Shown: positions 26,789-35,545, numbered from the stretch's first letter. The stretch: DNA of 64,000 nt from Enterobacteriaceae bacterium (GCA_902363335.1 CABIZV010000005.1:248001-312000), one strand, 5' to 3'. The notes: generated by a model from the sequence alone, not told the origin. Numbers and translations are program-made.

Positions 26789-27022
26789 GGTGATTAGGTA
26801 TCTGGATTCAGGCCTGTACTTTATCACGGGCCGATGTTTTCACCATCGCTATCATCTACCATCCAGCGCTTTTCAGGACGCAGCGAGCCGGTTTATGTTG
26901 CTTGCGATTGACAGCGTGGCTTTAAACCGACGTGCCGGGTTCTGAAACTTCTTGCCGCATATTGGTAAATCCTCAAAACACTTCTATAGTCGAACACAGT
27001 TTCTACGTAACAGGATTTATCA

Positions 27023-28132
27023 ATGCGCTTTAACGGACTGACTAAAGGTTTCTTTGTATTAGTACTTGCTCTCGTCACCTGGGCATTTTTTGATGTGCTA
27101 TCTCCTTATTTCTCCGCCATTTTATGGGCGGCGATATTAACCGTGGTGTTTAACCCGGTAAAAAATAAACTGCGCACCGCGCTTGGCGATCGCAATGGGC
27201 TGGCGTCTTTGCTGACTATCGGCATTATCTGCCTGATTGTGTTTATTCCTTTGATGGCGATGCTATCGTCACTCGCGCTTGAACTCAGCATGCTGGATAG
27301 CAAGCTGCAGCAAAGCACCTCGAAATTCCCGGAAGTGGTGTCGAGTATTTTTTCCCACCTTCCTCGTTGGGCGAAAGGTTTCCTGATTGAGCACAACCTG
27401 GACAGTGCGACGCAAATTCAGAAAAAACTCTCGGAATTCGCCTTACAAGGTGGGCAGTATCTCGCTGGCAGCGCATTCCTTATCGGTAAAGGCACCTTTG
27501 GGTTTGCCATCAGCTTTGGCATTATGCTGTATCTGCTGTTTTTCCTGCTCAAAGATGGGCCATATCTGGTGCGCCAGATCCTGGACTCATTGCCGCTTTC
27601 TGATTTTGTAAAACAGCATCTGTTTTCCAAGTTTGTCGGCGTAACCAGGGCCACGGTAAAAGGGACGGCGGTGGTCGCCGCGGTGCAGGGGACGCTCGGC
27701 GGCATTGCTTTTGCGATAGTTGGCATAGACGGCAGCATTTTGTGGGGCGTGTTGATGGCCTTCCTCTCTTTGGTTCCCGCCGTGGGCTCAGCCATTATCT
27801 GGGTGCCGGCGGCCATTTACCTCTTTGCGACTCACCAGTTGTGGCAGGGGCTGTTTATCGTGGGTTTCTTCGTGGTGGTTATCGGCCTCGTGGACAATAT
27901 CCTGCGCCCGCTGCTGGTGGGGAAAGATACCAAAATGCCTGACTACCTGATTCTGATTACCACCCTTGGCGGGATGGAGATTTACGGCATTAACGGTTTT
28001 GTTATCGGCCCGCTTATTGCTGCGCTTTTCCTGGCCTGCTGGAACCTGTTCTCCGGGCGGGATCATGCGGGTAACGCTGAATCGCTGGACGAAGAATTTA
28101 TTGAAGAGGGTAAAAACCCGCCAGAATTGTAA
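27023..28132 (+). CDS. AI-2E family permease (YdiK/TqsA-like)
   Basis: A 369-residue membrane protein of the AI-2 exporter superfamily. About seven or eight hydrophobic segments are seen, with a central soluble region (about 85-150). The conserved C-terminal core includes GTLGGIAFAIVGI, FLSLVPAVGSAIIWVPAAIYL and the DNILRPLLVGKDTKMPD motif. The start ATG follows AGGA with seven-base spacing. Characterised members export autoinducer-2 (TqsA) or exchange Na+/H+; which applies here cannot be read from sequence. Divergent from the MFS gene. The C-terminal tail is acidic. Confidence 0.88.
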   Translation: MRFNGLTKGFFVLVLALVTWAFFDVLSPYFSAILWAAILTVVFNPVKNKLRTALGDRNGLASLLTIGIICLIVFIPLMAMLSSLALELSMLDSKLQQSTSKFPEVVSSIFSHLPRWAKGFLIEHNLDSATQIQKKLSEFALQGGQYLAGSAFLIGKGTFGFAISFGIMLYLLFFLLKDGPYLVRQILDSLPLSDFVKQHLFSKFVGVTRATVKGTAVVAAVQGTLGGIAFAIVGIDGSILWGVLMAFLSLVPAVGSAIIWVPAAIYLFATHQLWQGLFIVGFFVVVIGLVDNILRPLLVGKDTKMPDYLILITTLGGMEIYGINGFVIGPLIAALFLACWNLFSGRDHAGNAESLDEEFIEEGKNPPEL

Positions 28133-28150
28133 TGTAAAGACGACAACTTA

Positions 28151-28168
28151 AGGCGACCTCGGTCGCCT
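28151..28168 (+). terminator. Hairpin after the AI-2E permease (first copy)
   Basis: AGGCGACC (28151-28158) pairs with GGTCGCCT (28161-28168). It is identical to the stem at 28278-28295 but has no T tract, so it is a weak or decayed terminator. Confidence 0.5.
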
Positions 28169-28205
28169 CAGACTGATGACAAACCCTAAAAAGAGCACGG
28201 ACGAT

Positions 28206-28229
28206 CCCCTCGCCCCTTTGGGGAGAGGG
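28206..28229. repeat. Partial copy of the nuoF-nuoG palindromic repeat
   Basis: CCCCTCGCCCCTTTGGGG at 28206-28223 followed by AGAGGG repeats the second hairpin of the 12520-12613 element (12589-12600 region). The rest of the element is absent apart from a short CCCTCA tail at 28251. Confidence 0.7.
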
Positions 28230-28277
28230 AGAAAAACGAACCCTCATTCACTTTCAAGCACCTTTGTCAGCAATCTC

Positions 28278-28302
28278 AGGCGACCTCGGTCGCCTTTTTT
28301 TT
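28278..28302 (+). terminator. Intrinsic terminator (second copy of the stem)
   Basis: AGGCGACC (28278-28285) pairs with GGTCGCCT (28288-28295) and runs into eight T residues. It probably ends the permease transcript immediately before the cyclase promoter. Confidence 0.85.
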
Positions 28303-28329
28303 CACCTAAAATCAGGCGTTTTCTATAAT
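28301..28329 (+). promoter_or_regulatory. Sigma-70 type promoter of the diguanylate cyclase gene
   Basis: TTCACC (28301-28306) and a perfect TATAAT (28324-28329) are spaced 17 bases. It lies right after the terminator and 43 bases before the GTG start at 28372, which supports that start over the longer reading frame. Confidence 0.65.
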
Positions 28330-28371
28330 TCAATCAGGCCTCACTATTTTCGTCGTAGAAGGAAACATCCG

Positions 28372-30162
28372 GTGCGAATTGCCACGATCACAAACTGGGC
28401 CTATAGCGCGACGGTCTGTCTCACCCTGGCTTCAGGCATCGTCATGCTGATGGCGTCAAACGCAGACAATACCGAGCGGCGGGCGGTAGAACAGCGGCAG
28501 ATTTTTGACCAGCTCACAGACGAGGTGGACGAGGATGCCTGGGCGCTGTCCGATTTGGCACGCCTGTACATTATTGGTAAAGACCCAGAGATCCTTAACG
28601 CCTATCGGCAAAAGCAGCAGGGGCTCAAAAAAATTGAGCATCGAATGTCAGCGCTAAAAGATGCGGGCGCGAGCGGGGAAGAGCTTGCGTTGCTGCGCGA
28701 AGGGCTGGAAATTGTTGATGCACTCCAGGATGAGCAGCAAACGGCGCTTAACAACCTCGCCAATGGCGAAGAGAAACAGGCCGTTTCACTGCTGTACGGC
28801 AAAATTTATGAACAGCAATTGGATCTGGCGCAGGATCGCATCGACCACTTTCATCAGATGCTGGATAACCGTGCTCGCAACGCCATTGCGGATGCGACGA
28901 AGATGTCGCGCACGCTGCGTACCTTGTCCGAGGTGATGGTGGGGCTGACGGCGCTGCTGTTTTTATTCGTTCTCGGCTTTATTTTAAAACGTCGCGTATT
29001 GCGCCCGGTCGTGCGTCTGAGTGACGTGGTTCATCGTCTGGCCTCGCAGGATTATGCGGTGGAAACGCCCAACTTTAACCAGATTGATGAAATTGGCGAT
29101 ATGGCGCAGGCGATCCGCATTTTCCGCGAAAATGGTCTGGTACGGCAGCAGCTTGAGAGAGAGCGTGACGCCGACTGGGCAATACGGGAGTTGTTAGCGC
29201 GCATGACCCAACGCTTGCAGGGCTGTGAAAATTTAGCCGATGTGGTGAACGTTGCAGAGCTTTTTGCGCCGAATATTGCCCCGGGTATTGCCGGACGACT
29301 GTATATCCTTGACCGCGATCCCTGGCAAATGCGCTGCGTTGCCCAATGGCTTGCCCCAAAGGGCAGCGCTGAGCCATTTCATCCAGATGAATGCTGGGCG
29401 GTACGCCGTGGGCAAAGTCATCCGCCGGTTCACGGTGAGCCGGATATTGCGTGCTACCACCTTCCTGAGTTGTCTTATGACGAGACTTTATGCGTGCCGC
29501 TAATCGCCCAGGGTGAGGCTATTGGCCTGCTCTCATTCCAGAATCTGAATCATGAAACAGCGCCTTCCCGCGCCTATCTGGAGCTGATGGCTGAAGCGCT
29601 CGGTCTGGCGCTCGCCAACCAGCGCCTGCGTGAAGCATTGCTGGAGAAGGCGCTTTACGACCCGCTGACCGGCTTACGTAATCGTCATCATCTGGACGAC
29701 ACGTTGGGCAACCAGCTAAGCCAGGCGATGCGCAATAAAGAGCCGCTCAGTTGCCTGATGATTGATATCGATCACTTTAAAAACATTAATGACACTTATG
29801 GCCACGAGGCGGGTGATGGGGTGATTAAAAGCGTCGCCGCTATCATTCAGCGGGTGGTCAATAAAAGCGGGATGGCCTTCCGCTACGGAGGAGAAGAGTT
29901 TTTAGTGTTGCTTACCGGTATGGATGACGCGGCCGCAAACCGTATTGCTACCGATATCTTTAACGGCGTGCGTGAAATGACGCTGCGCTTTGGGGTATCC
30001 GATATTGGCCATGTGGATGTGTCTATCGGTATTGCGAGCTACCCGGAGCATATTCAGAGCGACAACCTGCTGCGTGCCGCAGACGTGGCGCTGTACCGCG
30101 CCAAAGAGCTGGGGCGCTCGCGGATAGTGAGTTTCGGCATGCTGGAACAGCCCCTTTTATGA
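28372..30162 (+). CDS. Membrane diguanylate cyclase (HAMP-GAF-GGDEF)
   Basis: A 596-residue protein predicted to make cyclic di-GMP. Order: membrane helix about 9-29, a helical periplasmic sensor about 30-187 (CHASE3/4HB-like), second helix about 188-205, HAMP about 206-260 with RPVVRLSDVVHRLA, a GAF-like domain about 280-430, then the catalytic domain introduced by DPLTGLRNRHHLDD. The active-site loop is GGEEF at 506-510, with upstream IDIDHFKNINDTYGHEAGD intact, so activity is expected. No RxxD inhibitory site lies five residues before the loop. The start is GTG 28372 after AAGGAAA and the promoter above; the frame is open to 28264 but crosses a terminator. The end overlaps the convergent ligase gene by six bases. 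Confidence 0.9.
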   Translation: MRIATITNWAYSATVCLTLASGIVMLMASNADNTERRAVEQRQIFDQLTDEVDEDAWALSDLARLYIIGKDPEILNAYRQKQQGLKKIEHRMSALKDAGASGEELALLREGLEIVDALQDEQQTALNNLANGEEKQAVSLLYGKIYEQQLDLAQDRIDHFHQMLDNRARNAIADATKMSRTLRTLSEVMVGLTALLFLFVLGFILKRRVLRPVVRLSDVVHRLASQDYAVETPNFNQIDEIGDMAQAIRIFRENGLVRQQLERERDADWAIRELLARMTQRLQGCENLADVVNVAELFAPNIAPGIAGRLYILDRDPWQMRCVAQWLAPKGSAEPFHPDECWAVRRGQSHPPVHGEPDIACYHLPELSYDETLCVPLIAQGEAIGLLSFQNLNHETAPSRAYLELMAEALGLALANQRLREALLEKALYDPLTGLRNRHHLDDTLGNQLSQAMRNKEPLSCLMIDIDHFKNINDTYGHEAGDGVIKSVAAIIQRVVNKSGMAFRYGGEEFLVLLTGMDDAAANRIATDIFNGVREMTLRFGVSDIGHVDVSIGIASYPEHIQSDNLLRAADVALYRAKELGRSRIVSFGMLEQPLL

Positions 30163-30170
30163 GGGGCTGT
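30147..30170. terminator. Hairpin spanning two converging stop codons
   Basis: ACAGCCCCT (30147-30155) and AGGGGCTGT (30162-30170) form a perfect 9-bp stem. Both stop codons of the overlapping convergent genes lie in or beside its loop. T tracts are short, so it may act as a bidirectional terminator or as 3'-end protection. Confidence 0.55.
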
Positions 30171-31287
30171 GGGTGATATGGGCGCTCGGCAGCAGCATCT
30201 CCATTAAATCCTGGGCCACCTCAACCTCGCTCATCCCGCTTTGCACTTTTTCCCGCAGTCGCGTGGCATCGTTGATGCCTTGCTTCACGTAGGCGGACAG
30301 ATAACTCAGCACCTTTCTATCCTCAACATTGGCGCCATTTTCAAGCGTATCGAACATATGCTGGATATGCGCGCTTAATGGAATGCGTACCCGTTTAGTG
30401 ATGTCGATATACTGCGCTTCAAAACCGTATCGTTGGGCGTGAAAAGCGTTGGTGTGGGTCACCGCGTTTCGCGCCTGGGCAACAGGCACTCGGTTTTTCA
30501 GTAAATATTTCACCAATAGCTGCGCATAGCCCCCTAACATGGCAGCATGGAAGAGCGTCAGGGGAGTATCACAGACGCGAATCTCTATCGTCCCAAGCTC
30601 CGGTTTTGGCCTCACTTCCCAATAAATATCTTTTTGCGAATGGATCACCTCAAGCTCCGTACACTCTTCTACGTAACCTATAAACTTCTCCCAGTTATCG
30701 ATATCACGCTCAATCAGGCCAAAGGTATGGAAAGAGTTCAGGGCGCTAAAACGGGAGCTGGCAAAACCGGTATCTTCAGATTGGTAGTAAGGTGACGATG
30801 CGCTTAGCGCGATAAAATGCGGAAGATAGGGGATGAGGGCGTGACAGAGATAGATGGCCTCATCGCCTGAGCCTACGCCGACATGAATATGTTGACCAAA
30901 AACGCAGGACAATTTGGCTAAAAAACCTTGCTGCTGGTGAAGCTCGGCATAACGTTTGGTAGGCGTTATCGTCTGGTTTTTCCAGATATTGCTAAAATGT
31001 CGCCCCCCTCCGCACAGCCCACACTGTTTCTCTTTGGCGATCGTCGCGACCTTTCGGGCGAGCGTATTGATTTCTTCATACAGGGGAAACGGACTATCGT
31101 GCACCGAAGAGTTCAGCTCAATGGTGGACAGGGTTAACTCTTTTTTAATATGAGGATCATCGTTACACAGCGAAATAATTTCCAGACTTTTATCAGAAAG
31201 ATGCCCGTCGGCGAGATTAATCAGTTGTAGCTCAAGTTCAATACCCAGACTACGGGTGGCTGATGATCTAAAGGGGATATCGTTCAT
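30157..31287 (-). CDS. YbdK-family carboxylate-amine ligase (GCS2 family)
   Basis: A 376-residue member of glutamate-cysteine ligase family 2, close in length to E. coli YbdK (372), which has only weak gamma-glutamylcysteine ligase activity. Typical features are the N-terminal SLGIELELQLIN, a GGGRHFS motif, FGQHIHVGVGSGDEAI, SASSPYYQSEDTGFASSRF and the E-rich PKPELGTIEIRVCDTPLTL metal/nucleotide segment. The start ATG 31287 gives MNDIPFRSSATRSLG. No neighbour on the same strand shares the operon. It may be a paralogue, since ybdK normally sits elsewhere. The natural acceptor amine is unknown. Confidence 0.88.
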   Translation of the reverse strand: MNDIPFRSSATRSLGIELELQLINLADGHLSDKSLEIISLCNDDPHIKKELTLSTIELNSSVHDSPFPLYEEINTLARKVATIAKEKQCGLCGGGRHFSNIWKNQTITPTKRYAELHQQQGFLAKLSCVFGQHIHVGVGSGDEAIYLCHALIPYLPHFIALSASSPYYQSEDTGFASSRFSALNSFHTFGLIERDIDNWEKFIGYVEECTELEVIHSQKDIYWEVRPKPELGTIEIRVCDTPLTLFHAAMLGGYAQLLVKYLLKNRVPVAQARNAVTHTNAFHAQRYGFEAQYIDITKRVRIPLSAHIQHMFDTLENGANVEDRKVLSYLSAYVKQGINDATRLREKVQSGMSEVEVAQDLMEMLLPSAHITHSPS

Positions 31288-31722
31288 GGGTTAACCTTGT
31301 TGTAATAGAACCTGAGAACAATTTATCGACGAAATAATTATCTTACGCAGATAAACCAGCTGAGTCCTGAAACCACCGAGGGGATAATTTTTATTTGCCT
31401 ATAGTCCTGCGCTGAAGATATTAACGAGGAATAATAAAGCTAAATATTATGATGGTGAGATTAACCGTGAGTAAATATAGATAACCCTATAATTATAGCT
31501 GTAAATCAGGTATTCACAAGTTTTAATGGTTTAGAATAAAACACATAACAAACAATGATTTGCATGAGGTTGCTGGCCGCGCTATTTTTCTTTTTTTTTT
31601 GATAAAGGTATATTCCTAAAGAAAAAATATATTGGCAGTTGACTGGCTACATTAAACATTCCCGACTAGGATTTAATGTTCGTTATTAATTTGTTTTTTT
31701 AAACTGGCGCTGAGGCAATGTC
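31288..31722. promoter_or_regulatory. AT-rich divergent region with sigma-S-like promoter for katE
   Basis: About 435 non-coding bases between the ligase and katE. GCTACATTAAA (31646-31656) matches 9 of 11 positions of the extended stationary-phase (RpoS) minus-10 consensus KCTAYRCTTAA and is preceded by TTGACT. It lies about 70 bases before katE, whose E. coli counterpart is strongly RpoS-dependent. No further element could be identified. Confidence 0.5.
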
Positions 31723-33996
31723 ATGAAAAAGAAAAATACCCCACTGAATGATGCAAAGGCAAGCCGCTCATTAGTAAAAGAAAATACCGTTATCCACGAC
31801 GATCCTCTACACCTGACAAACACCGCTCCTGCCGATAATTCCCATATTCCTGATAGTGCTCCCACACCTCCTGGAAAGCAGCCAACCGCTCCCGGTAGTT
31901 TAAAAGACGGCAGCAAGAGCAATGAAAAAATCCAGCAGCTTGAAGCCCACCGAAAATACGATGACAAGCGGTCTTTGACCACCAATCAGGGCACGAAAAT
32001 CGCCGACGATCAGAACTCGTTAAAGGTCGGCAGCCGAGGGCCGACGCTGCTCGAAGATTTTATTATGCGGGAGAAAATCACCCATTTTGATCATGAACGA
32101 ATTCCTGAGCGTATCGTTCATGCTCGCGGCTCGGCCGCCCATGGTTATTTTGAGCTTTATAAAAGTCTTGCCGACGTTACCAAGGCAGATTTTCTGCAAC
32201 ACACCGGCGTACAGACCCCCGTCTTTGTCCGTTTCTCCACGGTACAGGGTTCAAGAGGGTCGGCGGATACCGTGCGTGACATCCGTGGCTGGGCCACAAA
32301 ATTCTATACCCAGCAGGGTGTATTCGATTTGGTGGGTAACAACACCCCCATCTTTTTCATCCAGGATGCGATTAAATTCCCGGATTTTGTTCATGCGGTA
32401 AAACCGGAACCACACAATGAAATCCCTCAGGGGGCGAGCGCCCATGATAGTTTCTGGGACTACGTCTCCTTGCAACCTGAAACGCTGCACAATGTGATAT
32501 GGGCAATGTCCGACCGCGGGATTCCGCGCAGCTACCGGACGATGGAAGGTTTCGGTATTCATACCTTCCGCCTGATTAACGCCGAGGGCAAAAGCACCTT
32601 TGTTCGCTTCCACTGGAAGCCGGTTGCAGGGAAAGCATCCTTACTGTGGGACGAGGCGCAAAAGCTGGCGGGTAAAGACGCTGACTTCCACCGTCGCGAT
32701 CTCTGGGAAGCCATTGAAGCCGGAGATTATCCAGAGTATGAGTTAGGGTTACAGCTTATTCCAGAAGAAGACGAATTTAAATTCGACTTCGATATTCTCG
32801 ACCCTACCAAGCTTATCCCGGAAGAATTAGTCCCGGTGCAGCTTGTCGGTAAAATGGTGCTAAACCGCAACCCCGATAATTTCTTTGCGGAAACGGAACA
32901 GGTTGCGTTCCACCCCGGACACATTGTTCCCGGGATTGATTTTTCCAATGACCCGTTATTGCAGGGTCGACTGTTCTCCTATACCGACACCCAGATTAGC
33001 CGCCTTGGCGGGCCTAATTTCCATGAAATTCCGATTAACCGCCCGGTCTGCCCTTATCACAATCTCCAGCGTGACGGCATGCATCGTATGGAAATTAATA
33101 CTAATCCGGCAAACTACAGCCCCAATTCCATCAACAATAACTGGCCGCGAGAAACGCAGTCCTCGCCGAAAAACGACGGTTTCTCCAGCTATCCTGAACG
33201 TGTAGAGGCCAGCAAAGTTCGCGAGCGTAGCCCTTCCTTCCTCGAATACTATTCGCAACCGCGGCTTTTCTGGTCAAGCCAGACGCCGGTGGAGCAACAG
33301 CACATTATCGATGCCTTCTCCTTCGAATTAGGAAAAGTGGCGCGTGCCTACATTCGTGAGCGCGTTGTCGATCACCTGACGCGAATTGATACGACGCTGG
33401 CACAAAAAGTGGCGGAACAGCTTGGCATTACCCTGACTGACGAGCAGCGTAACGTCAGCCCGCCTAAACCCGTCAACGGGCTTGAGCGTGATTTGTCGTT
33501 AAGTCTGTATGCGCAGCCGGGCGGCAGTATTAAAGGGCGCATCGTCGCGTTGCTGCTGGCGGATAACGTGGATGCCACCGATGTGTTAACCACCCTCCAG
33601 GCGCTGAAAAAGAAAGGCGTACATCCAAAACTGCTGGCTCAGAAGCTGGGCAACATTACCGCCAGCGATGGCTCAACCCTGGCGATTGATGCCACCTTTG
33701 CGGGAACGCCGTCTATCACCCTCGATGCGGTGATTGTGCCCGCTGGCGTCGGCCCTGCGCTATTGAAAAGCGGGGAGGCAAAACATTATCTGCTGGAAGC
33801 CTATCGGCATTTAAAAGTCATCGGCCTTAGCGGCGACTCCCGCGAGCTAAAAGCCCTATGGCAGGCGGAAGATACTGAGGAAGGCGTTATCCTTGATAAA
33901 GCCATCTCAAATGCCACGATGAATAAATTCTTTACCGCGCTGAGTGCGCACAGAGTCTGGAGCCGTAGCGACAAAGCCGCCTCGATACCAGCTTAA
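31723..33996 (+). CDS. katE: Catalase HPII
   Basis: A 757-residue large-subunit monofunctional catalase, matching E. coli HPII (753). It disproportionates hydrogen peroxide in the cytoplasm during stationary phase. A Lys/Pro-rich N-terminal arm (about 1-90) precedes the haem domain. Catalytic His133 is in RIVHARGSAAHG, Asn206 in VGNNTPIFFIQD, and the proximal haem Tyr at about 420 in RLFSYTDTQISRLGG. The C-terminal flavodoxin/DJ-1-like domain (about 605-757) starts KGRIVALLLADNVDATDV. The start ATG follows GAGG with eight-base spacing. It is followed by a hairpin and then a stress-type SDR, so the two may be partly co-transcribed. Confidence 0.96.
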   Translation: MKKKNTPLNDAKASRSLVKENTVIHDDPLHLTNTAPADNSHIPDSAPTPPGKQPTAPGSLKDGSKSNEKIQQLEAHRKYDDKRSLTTNQGTKIADDQNSLKVGSRGPTLLEDFIMREKITHFDHERIPERIVHARGSAAHGYFELYKSLADVTKADFLQHTGVQTPVFVRFSTVQGSRGSADTVRDIRGWATKFYTQQGVFDLVGNNTPIFFIQDAIKFPDFVHAVKPEPHNEIPQGASAHDSFWDYVSLQPETLHNVIWAMSDRGIPRSYRTMEGFGIHTFRLINAEGKSTFVRFHWKPVAGKASLLWDEAQKLAGKDADFHRRDLWEAIEAGDYPEYELGLQLIPEEDEFKFDFDILDPTKLIPEELVPVQLVGKMVLNRNPDNFFAETEQVAFHPGHIVPGIDFSNDPLLQGRLFSYTDTQISRLGGPNFHEIPINRPVCPYHNLQRDGMHRMEINTNPANYSPNSINNNWPRETQSSPKNDGFSSYPERVEASKVRERSPSFLEYYSQPRLFWSSQTPVEQQHIIDAFSFELGKVARAYIRERVVDHLTRIDTTLAQKVAEQLGITLTDEQRNVSPPKPVNGLERDLSLSLYAQPGGSIKGRIVALLLADNVDATDVLTTLQALKKKGVHPKLLAQKLGNITASDGSTLAIDATFAGTPSITLDAVIVPAGVGPALLKSGEAKHYLLEAYRHLKVIGLSGDSRELKALWQAEDTEEGVILDKAISNATMNKFFTALSAHRVWSRSDKAASIPA

Positions 33997-34002
33997 CCTC
34001 AA

Positions 34003-34030
34003 AGGTGCTGCCGTCTTAGACGCAGCACCT
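34003..34030 (+). terminator. Hairpin between katE and the SDR gene
   Basis: AGGTGCTGC (34003-34011) pairs with GCAGCACCT (34022-34030), with a further GTC/GAC inner stem. It is strong but followed by few T residues, so it is likely a partial terminator or attenuator. Confidence 0.6.
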
Positions 34031-34060
34031 TAATTCACCCCTGTAAAATCTGGAGGAATC

Positions 34061-34915
34061 ATGGCATCGAGCTCACAACCCGCTCAGCAACAATCGCGCC
34101 AGCCTGGATTGGAAAAAGACATGGTTCCACCGCCGCTCTATGACGACCCCTCATACCGCGCCTGCGACAAACTTGCCGGAAAAGTCGCGCTGGTCACCGG
34201 TGGCGATAGCGGTATCGGCCGCGCGGTGGTGATCGCTTACGCTAAAGAAGGGGCAAAAGTGGCGATTGTCTATTTAGATGAGGATCAGGACGCTCGTGAA
34301 ACACAACGTAGTGCCGCCCATTACGGCGCTGAAGTGTTGTTATTGCGCGGCGACTTACGTGACCGGCAATTTATTAAAGATGCCGTGGGGAAAACCGTTG
34401 AGACATTTGGCAAGCTGGATATTCTGGTTAATAATGCCGGGGAGCAGCACCCACAGGATGAACCAGAACAGATCACCGAAGAACAGCTTGAAAAAACATT
34501 TCAGACCAATTTTTTCAGCATGGTGATGCTCTCCCTGGAAGCCTTAAAATATCTGCCTGCGGAAGGTGCGATTATTAATACCACTTCTGTGACCGCCTAT
34601 CATGGTAATCCGACATTAATCGATTATTCGTCAACGAAGGGAGCGATCGTCTCCTTTACCCGTTCCTTAGCATTGAAACTCAGCGAGCGTAATATTCGTG
34701 TCAATGCGGTGGCTCCCGGCCCTATCTGGACGCCATTAATTCCCTCTACGTTCAGCGCAAAGGAAGTGAAAAAATTCGGTGAAAACACGCCGATGAAACG
34801 TCCAGGGCAACCCAGTGAACTTGCTCCGGCCTACGTTTATCTAGGCTGTAATGACTCTTCCTATATGACCGGGCAAACTCTGCATATTAACGGTGGTGTT
34901 ATTGTGAATGGTTAA
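34061..34915 (+). CDS. Stress-type short-chain dehydrogenase (YghA/GS39-like)
   Basis: A 284-residue classical short-chain dehydrogenase with the extended N-terminus typical of the YghA and general-stress-protein-39 group (GLEKDMVPPPLYDDPSYRAC). The nucleotide loop is TGGDSGIG (46-53), NNAG lies about 124-127, and the catalytic set is Ser176, Tyr189 and Lys193 (YSSTK). An intact active site implies an NAD(P)-dependent oxidoreductase acting on an unknown alcohol or carbonyl compound. GGAGG precedes the ATG. It lies downstream of katE, a pairing consistent with oxidative or stationary-phase stress, and is followed by a very strong hairpin. Confidence 0.9.
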   Translation: MASSSQPAQQQSRQPGLEKDMVPPPLYDDPSYRACDKLAGKVALVTGGDSGIGRAVVIAYAKEGAKVAIVYLDEDQDARETQRSAAHYGAEVLLLRGDLRDRQFIKDAVGKTVETFGKLDILVNNAGEQHPQDEPEQITEEQLEKTFQTNFFSMVMLSLEALKYLPAEGAIINTTSVTAYHGNPTLIDYSSTKGAIVSFTRSLALKLSERNIRVNAVAPGPIWTPLIPSTFSAKEVKKFGENTPMKRPGQPSELAPAYVYLGCNDSSYMTGQTLHINGGVIVNG

Positions 34916-34923
34916 TCTTAACA

Positions 34924-34955
34924 TGGCGACCGATAAAAATATTTATCGGTCGCCA
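34924..34955. terminator. Strong convergent hairpin after the SDR gene
   Basis: Perfect 14-base arms TGGCGACCGATAAA (34924-34937) and TTTATCGGTCGCCA (34942-34955) with a 4-base loop. It lies between the SDR gene and the converging small membrane-protein gene, so it probably ends both. Confidence 0.7.
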
Positions 34956-34986
34956 CGCTGAAAAGCGCCCGTGATTTGACGGTGTA

Positions 34987-35118
34987 TTACCAATACATCG
35001 CTAAATAAAATACTCCGATAACAATAATGATCCCCGCAATAATATAGGCCTGATACGGGCGAGGGGGCTTTTTGCCACTTTTTGACGACGGATCCTGATT
35101 GTTATTTCGTTCAGTCAT
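34987..35118 (-). CDS. 43-residue single-span membrane peptide
   Basis: A short minus-strand gene encoding 43 residues. A hydrophilic basic N-terminus (MTERNNNQDPSSKSGKKPPR) is followed by one hydrophobic helix (YIIAGIIIVIGVFYLAMYW) reaching the stop. GAGG lies nine bases before the ATG. Positively charged residues before the helix predict a cytoplasmic N-terminus in the inner membrane. It converges on the SDR gene across a hairpin. I do not recognise a named family. The ribosome site, the clean split between polar head and membrane helix, and the facing terminator argue that it is real. Confidence 0.65.
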   Translation of the reverse strand: MTERNNNQDPSSKSGKKPPRPYQAYIIAGIIIVIGVFYLAMYW

Positions 35119-35545
35119 AATCAAATACCTCATATTGTGAGTAAAGAATCGGCTGATGTATTAATCATAATAGATTTCTCACAATTCGAGGAAATAAATA
35201 CGGCTGGGAAGCAAAAAACCTCCATCGATGTAGCAAAAAAGAGCGGGGCGTGCGCGGATTGTGAGTTTTTGTATGCTGGAAGACGGGGGAGGGATGTAAA
35301 GGGAAGTGTGCTAGAGGATGTCTTAATGGATGCCGTAACTCACCTTTGGCACATTTTTTCAGGTGTGCCAGAGCGATAACAGATTTTCAATTGTTACCTG
35401 AAGATAGCGAAAATTTTCTGAAATGACTATGTGGTTTTATCATTGAGAAAACCAACGGACATATAGCCATCCGGGTGTGTAAGTGGTTAAAATAAAAAAA
35501 TATAATCGTTGCTAAAACAATTTCGCTATGTCTTAATGACGTCAT
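35119..35545. other. Intergenic stretch upstream of the csp leader
   Basis: Mostly AT-rich DNA between the small membrane-protein gene and the cold-shock leader. An 80-codon open frame (35137-35379) has no ribosome site, no family resemblance and irregular composition, so I do not call it. Presumably the promoters of both flanking genes lie here. Confidence 0.5.

Noticed and set aside
28264..28371. N-terminal extension of the diguanylate cyclase
   Set aside because: The stretch contains an intrinsic terminator and the gene's own promoter; GTG 28372 has a ribosome site and puts the first membrane helix at the N-terminus.
35137..35379. An 80-codon plus-strand frame upstream of csp
   Set aside because: GTG start without ribosome site, no family resemblance, overlaps the leader of the divergent membrane-peptide gene.
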